NCBI GenBank assembly: GCA_002224055.1
Contig: AZLU01000005.1
Location: forward strand, 372,001-436,000
Direction of reading: 5' to 3'
Length of the DNA stretch: 64,000 bases
Source of the DNA: Pezizomycotina sp. ARF18
Taxonomy: Eukaryota; Ascomycota
Part shown: positions 34,325 through 47,049 of the stretch, piece after piece
Layout: each line of letters starts with the position of its first letter
Position numbering within the stretch: the stretch's first letter is position 1
Translations under genes and position numbers: made by a program
Notes under the pieces: generated by a model
The model's input: only the letters and a program-made list of their open reading frames with translations
Database searches by the model: none
What the model was told of the DNA's origin: nothing

Positions 34325-35903
34325 CTATGTAATATACACCCTCCTCTCGCAATCCCTATCATCATATGCAATGACGCCTCCACCAATTTCGTCCGCTATC
34401 ATACTGGGGGAACGTCTGCTCTCCCTACAAGCGAAGGCATGTTGTTATTCTGACTCGAAGCGTCCGCTGCTTTTTCATTCGAGACGTCCACCACTGTAGT
34501 GTGAATCTTCATATCTGGTTGCTTTTCGATATCGCTGGCTTTCTCCGCGTCTATACTCGGCATCTCGCTCAACACCGTCCAGTTCCCCTCGTGCATCGTA
34601 TCCTGCATGCGTTTCGATGTGGAGGACGCCGGCGCATGGGCGGCGAGCGATTGCCTGCGCTGATTATTGACTATCTTCGAGTTGGGAGGACTGTATGCGT
34701 CGGAATCCGAAGAGGATTTAAGCCACGATTTGGTCGTGAACAAGGATTTTAGCGCTGGAGCGTTTACCACGAGGATTGATACGAGCTGGATATGACGTTT
34801 TTGTGTCAGCCGTGTCAGCTTCTTATGGGAGGTAGGGGTATATTTTTCTCTTCCATTTATTATTTTCCATAACAAGTTGGGAGCGTGGTAGAAGAACATG
34901 CCTGTTCGCGGATGCCCAGGCTATTACAGCCGTCTGAACGTTTGCTCTGCGGGATTGTATAATCCCAAAGCAGACCCGACAAAAGTGGCGACTATGATAA
35001 ACACCCCAGAGCACAAGAGCACGCCTAACGCTAACTTCCGGAGCCAATGCAACTTAACCTTGAACAACAGCGGCAACGGATGCAGAGGAGAAACATGTCG
35101 GTTCTTAGATATTTCGACAGACGGGCGTTAGTAATCAAGTTCGGATAGAATTGCCAAGGTGCTAGGAGACGTCTTACAAAATATTGCAGATTCCGATAAA
35201 ATAGAAATTCACCTCAGAAGTTGAGCATTGTCTTGGTCGTCGTCCAGCATACTTCACAATGTCCCAAATCCGGTCCACCGGTAGGCAACGCAGGCCGTGT
35301 TCAAGCACGCAGCCAACATAAGCAGCCGCGCAAATGTAAGCGCTCACTTTGACAAGCTCTGCCTGCCTAAGTCCATTCCTGTTTACCCGTCTGTTAAAGA
35401 AGCGCTTTGTGAACACAAGAGAGTTAAGATAAACAAGGTCACTCACGTCAGTCTATAGTAAAGGAATAGCATCGCGCCTTGAGGCTCCAGATGAACGTCA
35501 CGTAAAAGACCAGGCGATGTAATTCGCTTTGAGACGAACATCAGCACCGAAGCTCTTCCGCCGAGAGCTTCGCGCTCCTTGCTTTGACCGTAACTTCGGC
35601 TCCGGCATCTATCCCCTCCGCGAAGTTTTATATCAAATACGTCAGCGAACCTGTTCATCGCCCGAGGCGGTTTGCAATTGAGATAATCTCTGATCTCTGG
35701 TAAGAAGCACTCACACATATAAGTAAACATCGGTTAGTTGGAGCGAGAAGAAGAGCATGGCTGATAAGATCAGGTAATCGTCGCCCTGCCAGTGCCTAAT
35801 GCCTACGACCCGCGTCCTCGCGTATATCCGCATGAAAAAGACAACCATGCCAACAGCGTACTCCGCCATGGTCTCCGTATAAACAACTATAAGTGTACGC
35901 CAT
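34325..35903 (-). CDS. PTH11-like rhodopsin-domain protein, tandem copy B (frameshifted copy)
   Basis: The ATG at 35903 opens MAYTYSCL, and the adjacent frame gives MAEYAVGMVVFFMRIYARTR, VVGIRHWQGDDYLILSAMLF and LTDVYLYV, aligned with copy A. Later blocks are GLRQAELVKVSAYICAAAYV, LRCLPVDRIWDIVKYAGRR, MAPEVSV, NAPALKSLFTTKSWLKSSSD and the tail GNWTVLSEMPSIDAEKASDI, ending EIGGGVIAYDDRDCERRVYI at 34325. Compared with copy A the tail keeps WTVLSEMPSID, EKASDIEKQ and YDDR-CERRVYI but diverges between these. The spacing of about 3 kb between matching parts fits a tandem duplication. Some frame changes occur. Confidence 0.7.
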
Positions 35904-38453
35904 GGTGAAGTTATCCGGCAGGGAACGAAATCTCGCCACAGTTCCAGCGTGCAAAGAAGAAAAAGTCGAAGCCTTCAAACGATTGTCACACGAAACTTAT
36001 AGAGGAACCCTCAACGGCTTGGGGACCCTGGTAAGTTATATACTCTGCCATCAGTGTGCTTAACTACCCTTGAATACCTCACGCAGAAATAGGGTTTTTC
36101 CAACCGAATTTTTGAACCTAAAACTGTGCTACGAAGGTGTTGGTTCTGGTGGTTTTTCTCTGAATACTCACCTTTTGAGGTTTACGGCCAATCCATTTTC
36201 CTTAGCGCAGTCACTACGAAACTGGTTTGACGTTCTTTGGGGCAAAATCGGGCATTCCGCACTTAGGAAACCTCTTGAGCGCCGGGGCTTATCTTTCTGC
36301 CACAATCGCAGGACTTTTCCCCAGCGACCGCTATCTCTCACTTTATAGCCTCATTCAAGTAGAAATCCGGCAGAAATGCCTACGAGTGGGTAAGTTACTT
36401 AAGAGAGCGCACGGCCTTACGGGCGCAAAGACGGATGCATCAAAGCTGAAGTCCTTCTCAACTTCTATACAAGATATTTGGGATCTTTCACAACATTAAA
36501 CATATCTGAATTTCGACATATCCTTGCAGTATTTTATCAAACTTTTGGGTAATCTCGTTTCGTATGCTAACCAATGGCTCAGTGAGAGGCTGGGGGTTTT
36601 TCCTTTAAACCTTTGGGGGTCGTCCTTCAATATGTTGGCCCACTGGACGTTGAAGATAACAAACTCCGCCAGCCGGTTTTAATGATTGGGTGTTCTTCGT
36701 TGCCTCGTCAATCGTTTTCTCCGTTTATCTGCTGTACGCGGACTAGCACTATCATGGCCTCACGCTAGGATGAGCACACGACAGAAATTCTTTTGTAGGA
36801 AAGCTCGGGATTCGGAGTTATCAGAATGGTGTGCGCTTTTAAAGTTTTTTAGTTTCTCCAAAAGTGGAGAGACGACGATGTCCTCCTCTATCCAATGGGA
36901 ACAACCGCTTGATGCCTATGTCACTTCACAAAGCAATGGATTAACTCTGCTTCTGATTGTGGGTTATTCCTTGGGGAAGGCTTTCACAGTCAGCACTTGA
37001 AGCCTTCATGATGCGTTTTTCGAGTTCCAACTGAATCAGAAAGATTATAGTTTCAAGGTACTACAACCCATCTTTTTTCCAGTCTTTGTAGTAGAAACTG
37101 AAGATCGAACTTTATAAAAGGCAAGTAAGAACAATGCGGAGACAGCATATTCTCTTCCAATCGGTCGACGTCTATTCCAGTTGAATATACTGACTTNNNN
37201 NNNNNNNNNNNNNNNNNNNNNNNNNNNNNNNNNNNNNNNNNNNNNNNNNNNNNNNNNNNNNNNNNNNNNNNNNNNNNNNNNNNNNNNNNNNNNNNNNNNN
37301 NNNNNNNNNNNNNNNNNNNNNNNNNNNNNNNNNNNNNNNNNNNNNNNNNNNNNNNNNNNNNNNNNNNNNNNNNNNNNNNNNNNNNNNNNNGAAAGTTGGG
37401 TTGTCGCACCTTCCGACAAACATACATCATCTTAAGCGACTTAAACTTTCTGCCTAAGCCTAAGGAGACAGCACACAAGAGATTCCGGCGCACTTTGAGG
37501 AGAATGTTTCGCTTCTCGCTACCTCTGGCCCGTTCATGCTCTATTATCGATACGACTTTTCCTTTTATCGAGCTCGAGATCCAACGGCAACACTCTGCCT
37601 TATCTCTATGTCGCGGGAGGAGTTAGCCCGCGCTCCCGACGCCGCATGAGCGATCATCCGATCTCGCAACTTCATCCATCGTAGATCTCAGCTTAATAGA
37701 TCATGGGGCTTGGTAGTTCAAGTTACGCTCGATCTAAATCCGATCTTTCAATCTCAGGCTGTTCCAGAAATCTCCAACAAGCTTCCAGGGTTATCCCCAG
37801 AGCTAGCGCTTCTGCGAGACACGTTTACCAACACGTCTAGCTTTGTTCGAGGACGTTAATACGAATGTGGTCACAACGGAACCTCGCCAGCATTGATGCA
37901 TCGCCAATTGCTCTCAATTCTAGCAATGGCGAATTGATATACTCTTGGATTTGATCGATATACAAACAACATGGAGACCTCATCCTGGACAAGGATTGAG
38001 ATCGTTAGATCTCGAGCTTGCAGACTCGTTCCAGAGCTTTTGCATTACAAAGAGTCTTCTCGAGATTGCCCTCATGCGACTCAAACGGCCCGCGAGGACT
38101 TATACGATATCCACGATGCACAGAGTACTCGAATTAGAACTCAGACGGCGCAAATCTCCATCGTGTTATACCACGATATAGCCGCCGCTTTATGACTTCA
38201 ACGGTCAAGCTCTAAAAGCTGAAAGTGAGAATTATTTCTAATAATAACCCATGAGGCCTCCTACGTCGTTATCTCATCCTAAGCATTTCGCATCCTTGTC
38301 CTTATTTCTAACGCCTCCAGGAGAGCCTATTTAACTCACGAGCTAGCCTCGCTTTCATTCACGATTTTGTAAATTCTTTTCTTCTTAACACCGATATTCG
38401 TCGTACTTCTTTGCCTCTTTTCTCTTGCTTTTCCAACATTTTAACTAGCCAAA
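35904..38453. other. Stretch without an assignable gene, interrupted by an assembly gap
   Basis: Plus-strand coding-like fragments occur at 36227-36499 (GIPHLGNLLSAGAYLSATIA) and near 36530-36680 (LLGNLVSYANQWLSERLGVF), with no family I recognise. After the gap, 37.4-38.3 kb is mid-GC and has no sustained frame. TATTTAA at 38328-38334 may be the core promoter of the secreted protein that follows. Confidence 0.3.
37197..37390. other. Assembly gap (run of N)
   Basis: 194 consecutive N. Any frames that cross it are artefacts. Confidence 1.
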
Positions 38454-39181
38454 ATGCATTCTCCACCATCGCCTCCATCGCGTTCATCATCTTCGCAGCT
38501 ACGGCCAACGCGACCGCAGTTCCAACCTACAACGGCTTGTCCTCCGCCAGGAACAATCCGCGTTCTGCCGTCAACGGTGCCTGCGACAAGATCCAGTCAG
38601 CCCTCAAAAAGTCCGGCCAAAACAGCAACTTCCTCTCCTCCGCCTTCAAACTCGTTGAAACCGCCGCGACGGACCTCGCATCCGGCCGGAGTAAAACCTC
38701 CCAAGACCAATCTCAAGACGAAAAGGACCCATCGATCCTCTCATCAGCCCTCGACGCTCTAAAATCCATCCTCGCGACTCCAGCTCCAGCGCCTCTCCGA
38801 TGCCTTCTCCGTAATCGAAAAGGTAATCTCCCGCATTTCCAGGCTCGTGAAGCGGGATGAGAATGCAGAAGCGTCAGCTGGGTGGGATTATGAATAGTGC
38901 GCTGACTACGATAGAAAAGAACGTCATCGGTAAGGCGGGCAGCGCGGTCGCGACGCAGGCGTTTAGCGCTATTAGTAAGCCTATCACGAACGCCATCAGC
39001 GGCGTGCTCAAGCGTGAGGGACGACCAGGCTAGCAGTACTGGCGCCAGTTAACGCTACTGAAGTTCAGGGCCACATGAACACGCTCGAGAGCGCCGTTAA
39101 CGATTCCGGAGCTGGCACGTTCGTGAAGGAGGGCCGAAGGTTGTTAAGGGTGTCGTCGAGAATATCGTTTCTTCACTCTAA
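38454..39181 (+). CDS. Secreted alpha-helical protein, effector-like (frameshifted copy)
   Basis: ATG at 38454 followed, with one missing base near 38458-38461, by a signal peptide (FSTIASIAFIIFAATANATA). The mature protein contains NGACDKIQSALKKSGQNSNF, LSSAFKLVETAATDLASGRS, SALDALKSILATPAPA, LSDAFSVIEKVISRISRLVK, IMNSALTTIEKNVIGKAGSA, ISKPITNAISGVL and a C-terminus PKVVKGVVENIVSSL, stopping at 39181. It is Ala/Ser/Lys-rich and probably almost wholly helical, about 235 residues long, with few cysteines. I recognise no domain. The frame changes about four times, yet the amphipathic pattern continues on both sides each time. It is single and not clustered with similar genes here. Confidence 0.6.
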
Positions 39182-42100
39182 GCTCCCAATAACTTATCTC
39201 AATTGTGAGAGTTAGCAGGAGGAAGCTGTCTACCAATTTTTCACTAGTTAGAGAACTCGATGTTCTCCTCTGTTCTTACGGGATTTGATATCCTTGTTTT
39301 CCAAATGCTTTTCTTAGTCCAATCCCTTCTCACTGTTTTGCACTTGTTGAGGCCATTCATGGCGGGCTCGCAACTGTCGTTCGAAACATCTAATCTTTCT
39401 GTCCCCTCCAACAAGCTGAGCTTGGTATACTTTCTCATGAAGTTATTATCGTTTTTTTTTTTTTTAATTCCCCTTAATTTCACCTTCCTACACTTACCCT
39501 TTTAAACTCGTAATTTAGCTCGATCTATAGAGTTCAACTTAGCCCAAAAATCTGAGCCCTATTATCATGAATTCTTCCCCGTTTAAGTCATATATTCTTA
39601 ATCGAACCGAAGTTTATATTATACTAACCGAACGTACGCGTATTGTAAAAGCTAGTAGATAGGCGGGGCCATCGCGGATGGTGGCTTCAATGCTTTCGAT
39701 GGCCTGATGTTTATGTTTCCATATTCTCCGAGATCGTACGACTATGAATACGGTGTATATGGAACCTCTAGTGGGCTTCTCCTAGTGCGGACAAGACCAC
39801 GATAAAGGGACAGTAATACATAGCCGGAACCGAACATCATCTGCGAGGGGAGGCACAAGCCAAACCAGTATCAAGTACGAACCCAGTTCAAACTAGCAAT
39901 TGCGGAACAGGCATCATGATGTCCTGGATCCTCCCGTCCTGTGTCAATAATTGATATGAATCATAGGATCTTACATATACATAACAGCATTTGCTAGTAG
40001 AGATCGTGTGCCTAGCGTGTCAGGCAGTACCCTTGAAAAGCATGTAGCTAGATGGACGTTTTAAATCAAATCAAATCAAATCAAAAGGACATATAGTAGA
40101 AAATGATAAATCACCAGCACTTCATCATGAATGCCGTACGGTCTTACACTCATTAACACTCTGTAAGGCGTAGACTAGACTTACGCGTCTTGTGTATTAT
40201 CCGATATTATTATTAGAATTTGAGTTTTGTCCGTCTCATGGAAGGTAGACATTCACACGTCTAGGAAAGATTAGCTACTTTAAAGTCTATTTTTTTTTTT
40301 TTTGGTTCAAAGGCGTCGAGATTGATATTTGTGTTTTATAAACTATAAACAGTCCTCTCGTTCAAATACCTACTAATATAAGCAATATAATCGAGCCTAG
40401 TTTGGTTCTCTACGGACGGACGTATACCGAAGAGAATATTATTATTACAACAAGGGCAAGCAAGTATATTGACTCGTTATATTGAGTCGTAATATCCCAA
40501 TCTCCCGCGAAATTACGCATGTGAACAAACAAAGAACCGTTATCGCGTCGCGTGAAGCGGTACGACCAACATTGCGCGAAATATCAAACTCTCAAATATC
40601 CGCTACGTAAAAAAGAAATTGGACTTTTCTTTCCCGCTCGCCTCTCCTTCTTCTCCTCTTTCGTCGTACGCGAACCGAACGCCTTCACAGGTATTTATTG
40701 TTCACCAATCACCGCTCGGATCCAAAGTCCGCTACTTTATCCTCTATTGAAATTAAACGCAGCTGAAATTTAAAATAAAAAAAACAAAAAAAAAAATCTT
40801 ACGCGATCGTTGGACACAGCTCTTGCTCTTGCATGCACAGGGTAAGGATACTATCCATATCGAGCCAAACTTTTCCTTAAAGAGGAGTTTTTTCTGTCAC
40901 CGCCCGTTTTTCTGATTGGGAATGTTTTTTGCCGGCGGAGAAGTCCCACTAATGCCTCATTAGGCTGAAGGTTGAGTGGATCCTTTGACCTCTCCCATGT
41001 GGGTTTTGAATAAGCAGAATACAGACTGCAGCAAAAACGAGAGTAAAATCGAATCCTTTAATAGACGCAAGAAGGCCAAGTTCAAAGGTCTAGCAGGAAA
41101 ACTGTATGAAAGAAATTAAGCTCCGCGCAAGATGTGCAGCAAAGAGAGAAAAAACGCTTGAACCCACAAACCCGCGCCAGTTGCCGCCGAAGGCTTGTTT
41201 CCTATATCCTTTTCCGCACCCCTCGTGCGAGAGAAAGAGGGGGGGGGGATGGAACATCCGGGTATTGTGTGATAATCACGGATATCAATCGGAAAACCCC
41301 CTGAAGAGTTAGTTACTGGAGAAAAAGCGATAAAAAAAAAAAAAATCTCCCTAACAATACGATAATCGTCATCACTTCGTATATATCTCCAAAGGGCCTC
41401 GCCTCTCAGCAAATACGAATATCCGGAACCTTCGGATTCCCCCTGCTCGTCTTTTTCGACCCGTCTCAAAAGGTCTTAGTACCCTTTTCCTGCGCGTTGT
41501 CCACCCAAACCACGAGTAAGGAATATCTTGGCGCCTTCGTGCAGATGCATTTAATTTAAATTTCCCTTTCTTACTCGATGTGGGTTTCGATTCGAGACTT
41601 TAAAAAAAATAAATTAGTCGAAAAATTGGCTAACGGACGCCGAGGACAAGGACTAGGGCACACATATCACGCACATTCTCTTTTACTTCCCTTTTTTTCG
41701 AACTCCATCCGGTTGGTGTTGAAAACCCGTCTGCGTTTTTGTTAGAAATGCTGGTGATCTGATCCCCTTTTTCCCTTCCTCGACTTCTTGGGTGAACTGG
41801 CGTTTAAGGCCGAGTGGAAAGCGGTTGGATGCCGAAGAGCCTGAGACCTTGTGTAGAAGGAAAATATTGAAGGACTATCAGCAGTGAAGCATTTCGCAAA
41901 GAGCAAGCCAGAGAGGTATCGTTAAAAAAGAGCCTCAAAGATACAGACGCAAGCCAGCCGCTGCCATTGCAATTAAATCTCCTGCAAAAAGAAGAATCGC
42001 GATGATGACGAGAGTGTGATGACAGGATAAGTAGAGAAAATAAAGGATAGCGATCGTCGATTCGAGAATTCTCGGCAAGGGTTGCTGTGTAGTTTGGATT

Positions 42101-42568
42101 CGTTGTGAGGTAATTAATTAATTTGATGAAACGATATTAAAAGCGTATCCGGAGGGTGTAGAACGGCTCGCGTACTAGAAAAAAATTTTTACTAGGGAAG
42201 AAATATACTTTACCGCCTTTTTTTTTTTGGTTGCCAAAATGAAAGTTCTTTCAACCCCAACCGTACGTGTTTTTTTTTTTGAAACCCGTGTCTGGGGAAA
42301 TCAATGCATCAACAATGTAACAAATATGAAGTCGAGATCACAATTAAGGCTTTGAGAGAATGTTAATTATTAATTTTGTGTTCGTGTATTGTTTAAGCTA
42401 AAGTTACATGAAGAATTGTAATTAGAAAATCAAAACGCATTCTCCGTGATTCCCATTAAAAAGAATTTAGAAACCCAAATTTTGTTGATGACAGTAATTC
42501 CCCCAACACCACCTACACCTCCATCTTCCACATCCCCTGGTTTTCGATAAGGCTTAGTCGAAAAAAAT
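39182..42568. other. 3.4-kb intergenic stretch
   Basis: No gene recognised. A four-copy (AAATC) repeat lies near 40064-40084. T, A and G runs occur near 40294, 41222-41250 and 41330. A plus-strand frame at 39260-39505 is hydrophobic (FQMLFLVQSLLTVLHLLRPF) but is probably 3' UTR of the secreted gene. The part before 42568 is the 3' side of the GPI-protein gene. Confidence 0.35.
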
Positions 42569-43254
42569 TTACAGAGCGAGGATTGGCAGCGAAAGCAGCG
42601 AGGACGAGGGAACCGCCAGCAACGACGCGCTCGGCACCAGAGTTGGAGCCAGTAGCCGACGGGGCAGCCGAGACACCGGAAGCAGTCTCGTTGCTGGTGG
42701 TGGTAGATCCAGTGGCGGAAGGCATGGCACGGTGGCAGCAGCGGAACCAGTGGGGGCAGCGGAAGCCTCGGCGCTACCGGTAGCAGCAGCGCTGCCGGTG
42801 GCGGCGGCAGAGCCGGAGCCGGTGGCAGAAGCCTCAGCGGAGGCAGAGCGGAAGCGGAGCAGAGCAGCGGAGGCACCGGCAGACGGGGCACCGTGGCGAC
42901 GGCAGCGCAGCTCGAGAGAGAGCAAGCAGCGAGGGGACGGGCGGCGGCGTCAGAAGCGCAGGCAGAGACGAGACACGGGGTCAGCTCTGCCTGTACCTTA
43001 GCGGAGCAGGTAAGCCTCCTGGGCGGCGGCATCGGACGGGCATCCGGTGAGCTTGGCGAAGCAGGAAGTCTATAGACGAGATATGTTAACAAATCATGTT
43101 TTGCGATAGAAAATAATCGTCATTGATGGCAAAAGTAAACTTACACCGCAGCTGGGGACACCTGAGGAGCAGAGCAGGTACCGGTGGAGGAACCAGCATC
43201 CTTGGGGAGGGCCTGGACGGCAGCGAAGAGAGCGAGAGCAATGACGGCCTTCAT
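42569..43254 (-). CDS. GPI-anchored, Cys- and Ser/Ala-rich cell-surface protein (frameshifted copy)
   Basis: ATG at 43254 opens the signal peptide MKAVIALALFAAVQALPKDA, then GSSTGTCSAPQVSPAA. An intron of about 65 bp (donor near 43145, acceptor near 43075) is followed by TSCFAKLTGCPSDAAAQEAY, then KVQAELTPCLVSACAS and LAACSLSSCAAV, giving a cysteine-rich head. Next is a long Ala/Ser/Gly/Thr stretch (ASATGSGSAAATGSAAATGS; SATGSTTTSNETASGVSAAP) expected to be O-glycosylated, and a C-terminal hydrophobic tail after SNSGAE (VVAGGSLVLAAFAA) typical of a GPI signal. The cysteine spacing is loosely CFEM-like, but I cannot place the usual eight cysteines. Frame changes occur in the head and in the GPI tail near 42586. 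It acts at the cell wall or plasma membrane. Confidence 0.65.
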
Positions 43255-46200
43255 TTTGAATGATTTAAGTTAAAAATTCGAAAAGGTGAATTTAGGGAGA
43301 ATTCGAAGTTGAAAGATTTAACGAAAGTGGGGTTTCTTTTTGAAGAAAGAAAGGATGAAGTTATTGTCTCGTAAAAAGAGTGCTCGTGGGATAGTGAAAG
43401 GAAGAAGAAAGAGAAAGGGATGGAATGGGGAGGAGTTGTTCTATTTATGTGAAGTTTTGAATTTTCTGCTTGTGTGTGGTGAAGACTTAAAAAAAAAAAA
43501 AAATAAAATAAATAAAAATACCTTTTGCTTGGAATGTTTTTTTTTTTTTTTTTTTTTTTTATATATATATATGTATATATATATAATAATAATAATATAA
43601 TGATTAAATAAATAATACGAAAATTCAATAATATATTTACTGCTTTTCCACAGTTCTTTACGAATAAAGGGGGCAATATATTGGGGACTATTATAATATC
43701 GTCCCCGTCGGAAATGTACACGGTACATCGATCATATACAGCTAATTTTGACGAGAGCCAATATATTCGGCAGGTGAACGGTACTTGACTTCCGGTTCTT
43801 TCTGTAGGTTATTATTTTATTTTATTTTCATTTTATTTTATTTTCATTTTAATTTTAATAGTTCCATCCCCTTACTATATCCCTGAATTGACAAGTAACG
43901 AAAAAAAAAAAGCAAGAAAAGGACGACTATCAACCAAACACAGACAGTTTCTCGCCATTCCATCGAATTCTCTCAAATCTCTTTAGGCAGAGAGAAAGCT
44001 CAAAGTGGAGGCAAATCCTGGACGAATGCCTGGCTCGAGAGGGTGTGAGGCTTAAGGTTAAATAAAACCGCCCTTTTTCGATCTTCCAGCCAATAAAGTG
44101 ACGGTTGACGGACACTGGGCTGTCCAGTATTGAAATAGGGACTCCTGAAGAAGCTGGACGGAACTATCGCAACCGTACGGAACGCATTCGAGATTCAAGA
44201 TTTCGAGATTGCCCTTTGTTCGTCGTTCGAGAACAGTTCAATTGGGCGTCGAAAGCTTGCTGACATTTCCCCTTAATTCAAGCTGGATATCTTTTTTTTT
44301 TTTCCTTCTGCTGACTAGGAAACACTGGTTTCCTTTCTTTTTTTTTTTTTTTTCCAGAAGATTTTCATTTTCCGAACGGGGATCGCCTTGTGGAAGAAAC
44401 AAATACTTGCGGCGAATTGGAAACAAAAAAAAAAAAAACAGATCCCAAGGAGAAGCTTACGGTGCATGTGCTGAAATCTGCAGTGTACTGTATGTGGTCG
44501 GAATCAGCAAGTGCTTAAAAACATAGGACTGGCTTCGGTTACCGCATTCGAAAAAAGGAGCCGCCGTGAAAAATTGAGGAGATGGACAAGCTTTTCACCA
44601 AAGGGGGAGTATGAGAGAGCGATCTTTTGCGTTCTCCAAGCTTTTTGCCCAATCTCCAGCAGTATCACCAATTAGTAATTGCACAATGACGACGACGAGC
44701 GGCAAATACCCCAAAACTCTAGTATTACGAGTAATATTTGAATTGTCATGCTTTTTTTTATTTTTGGATATCTGACGGTGCCAGCGAGGACAGCCATGGC
44801 CAGCCAGCTGGCTGCATATGTAGCTTCGGCTGCACTTATAAGGACTTGAAGAGCTTAAAAAAAAAAGCCAATAATCATACAATTATAACACAAAAAGTAA
44901 TACCTTGAAAACGGTCGTACGGTAAAAAGATAGTCGCTGCCAACAAGAGAGCAAGGAGAGCCCGATGGGATATTAACGATTAATTCAATTGAACACTCCA
45001 ATCTCTTCTTTGGACTCTCGCATCCACACAGTGCTTTTAGGATCATTTCGGTTACTGCTTTCAATCCCCCACAAAAATAGACTTGCCAATACTGGGGTTA
45101 ACCTTTTTAGGTATTGTTGAAGAAAGAAATAAGGTAAAAGATTTTCTCCTTTTTCTTTTTAACTCTTATAAATGATCAATACAATAGCGTCTAAAGAACG
45201 GAAAAAAAAAAAAAAAAAAAGGCTCATATGTGTGTGGTGGACCGTCTTTTTTTTAATCTCTTTTATCTCTTTTTTAGTGCTCATTCTGCTGCAAGTCAAC
45301 ATTGGGAAATTAAACACTGTATTTTTTAGTGCTTGTGGCGGCCGCCCCCTGTCCTCCCCCTTTGTGGATCTCTCCAATAGTGATCACTCACTCACTCCTC
45401 GCGACAAATAGAGCCAATGAGTAGCACTGACGTTCGGCAAAAATCGAACAGAAGCGTTTACTTAATTTATTTTCACGAGGTTTTTCTTGATTTGAACTTT
45501 GGCTTTCGCTGTGTTACCGAAACCTGACGCTGACAACTTTAGTAAGTCTTAGGAAGAAAAAAAGAAAGAAAAAAATTTTTTTTTTCTCAATCCACTAATC
45601 TTCCTTCAAAGACTGTTAGCTACTGTTAGCTACTCGCCTCAAAATTTATTTTAATCTTGCCACACCTAGTGGCTTATTTTCTTTATTAAGGCCTCGGGTC
45701 GCCCCTACTACAAGAGTTATTTTTATTCCTAGAATTATTAATAAAAGGACTGGACGCTAAACGCGAAGCCTCGAGAGTAATATTATATTTTATTTTTTTT
45801 TAACTTATAATATTATCAATGAGATTTTTCCGTTCAGCTATAAACTGCTCTAAAGCCTTCTTATTCTTTTTCTTACCTTAGTCTTAGAGCTATCTTAAGA
45901 AATTTTAAAAACCAAAAGTTTTTTTCGAGATTGAACGCGCGTCACCCCGAACATCTTTTACCCGGATATCCACAGCCTCGTTTAGAAATAATTGGCCTTC
46001 TTCCATGACCATGTGAAAAGTTTTGAACAATAGCCTTTTCTCTATTATAAAGCTTTTTTTTTTTTTTTTAAAGATAATCGTTCCAAGTAAATACTATTAC
46101 CCTATATATTCTCTAACTAGTTTCTTTTAATATATATTTATAGCTTAAAAATTAATTTAAAATATCTATAGAATCATTAAGCAAAAATAACTATTAGATT

Positions 46201-47049
46201 TTTATAAAATAGCATATAACAGATAATTTTCTAATAAATATATATATTTTAATATATAAACAAAAGGTGTATTTATAATTTAAAAGCATTATAAATATTA
46301 ATACAAGAAGAAAAAAATTTTTTTTCTGGCCCTTCTTTTTTACAGTTCAGGAAGTGGTCCTTGCTAATCGGTTTTCTACCTTTTCTGGTTGAATTTGAAA
46401 TTATATTATATTAGAAGAGTAGATCTAATAATTTTATATATATAGTACAGAAAGAGGTTCCGGTAAAATTTAGGTAGGGTAGAGCCCTTGTGTATGTACG
46501 TTTGATCACGTGTTCTGGTGAACCATTGGATTCATATACTCCATTTAACAGTCAGTTTAAAAAAGGGTCGAGGAGAGAGTGATAGAAACGACTGCTTCTG
46601 CGACCACAAAGTTATTTTAGTATTTTTATTGTGTTATTGACGCGCGCGCCCTAAGAGCTCGCCGATACCGTTGATAGCAGACGCTAGATTTGGATTCCTC
46701 GCAGCCAAAAAAAAAAAAAATAAATTACAATTTCCCAAAGTTTCCCTGAAGAAAAAGAGGGAGTTCAAAAATTGGCAAGGCTAGGCGACCTTTGTTTATA
46801 AATAAGGAGAGCTAAGGTTACTTGATTATAGATAAGAAAACCATTTTATTTTATAATATGCTCTTTTTGAAAAATAGTTTATAACGAAAATGGGCACTGT
46901 GTTTAAACTGGAGAAAGAAAGAAATATAGAATTTCGCGCAGAGGAACATGTTCCATTGAACCGAAGTTACGCCGTAGAAATCTGCCCCAAACTCCGTCTG
47001 ATTCTTTTGAATGAAAATATATTCCCCCTTCTAACTTATTCAAGTCACT
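43255..47049. other. Intergenic stretch grading into an AT-rich tract
   Basis: A 24-nt T run at 43537-43560 is followed by TA and AAT repeats. Further A/T runs occur near 44290, 44340, 44425 and 45200. From about 45.6 to 46.5 kb the DNA is very AT-rich with no frames, as expected for RIP-mutated repeats. No gene is recognised in the whole stretch. Confidence 0.35.

Noticed and set aside
42430-43092. Long Pro/Leu-rich minus-strand frame and several Ala/Glu-rich plus-strand frames
   Set aside because: They are alternative-frame readings of the GC-rich Ser/Ala repeat of the GPI-protein gene.
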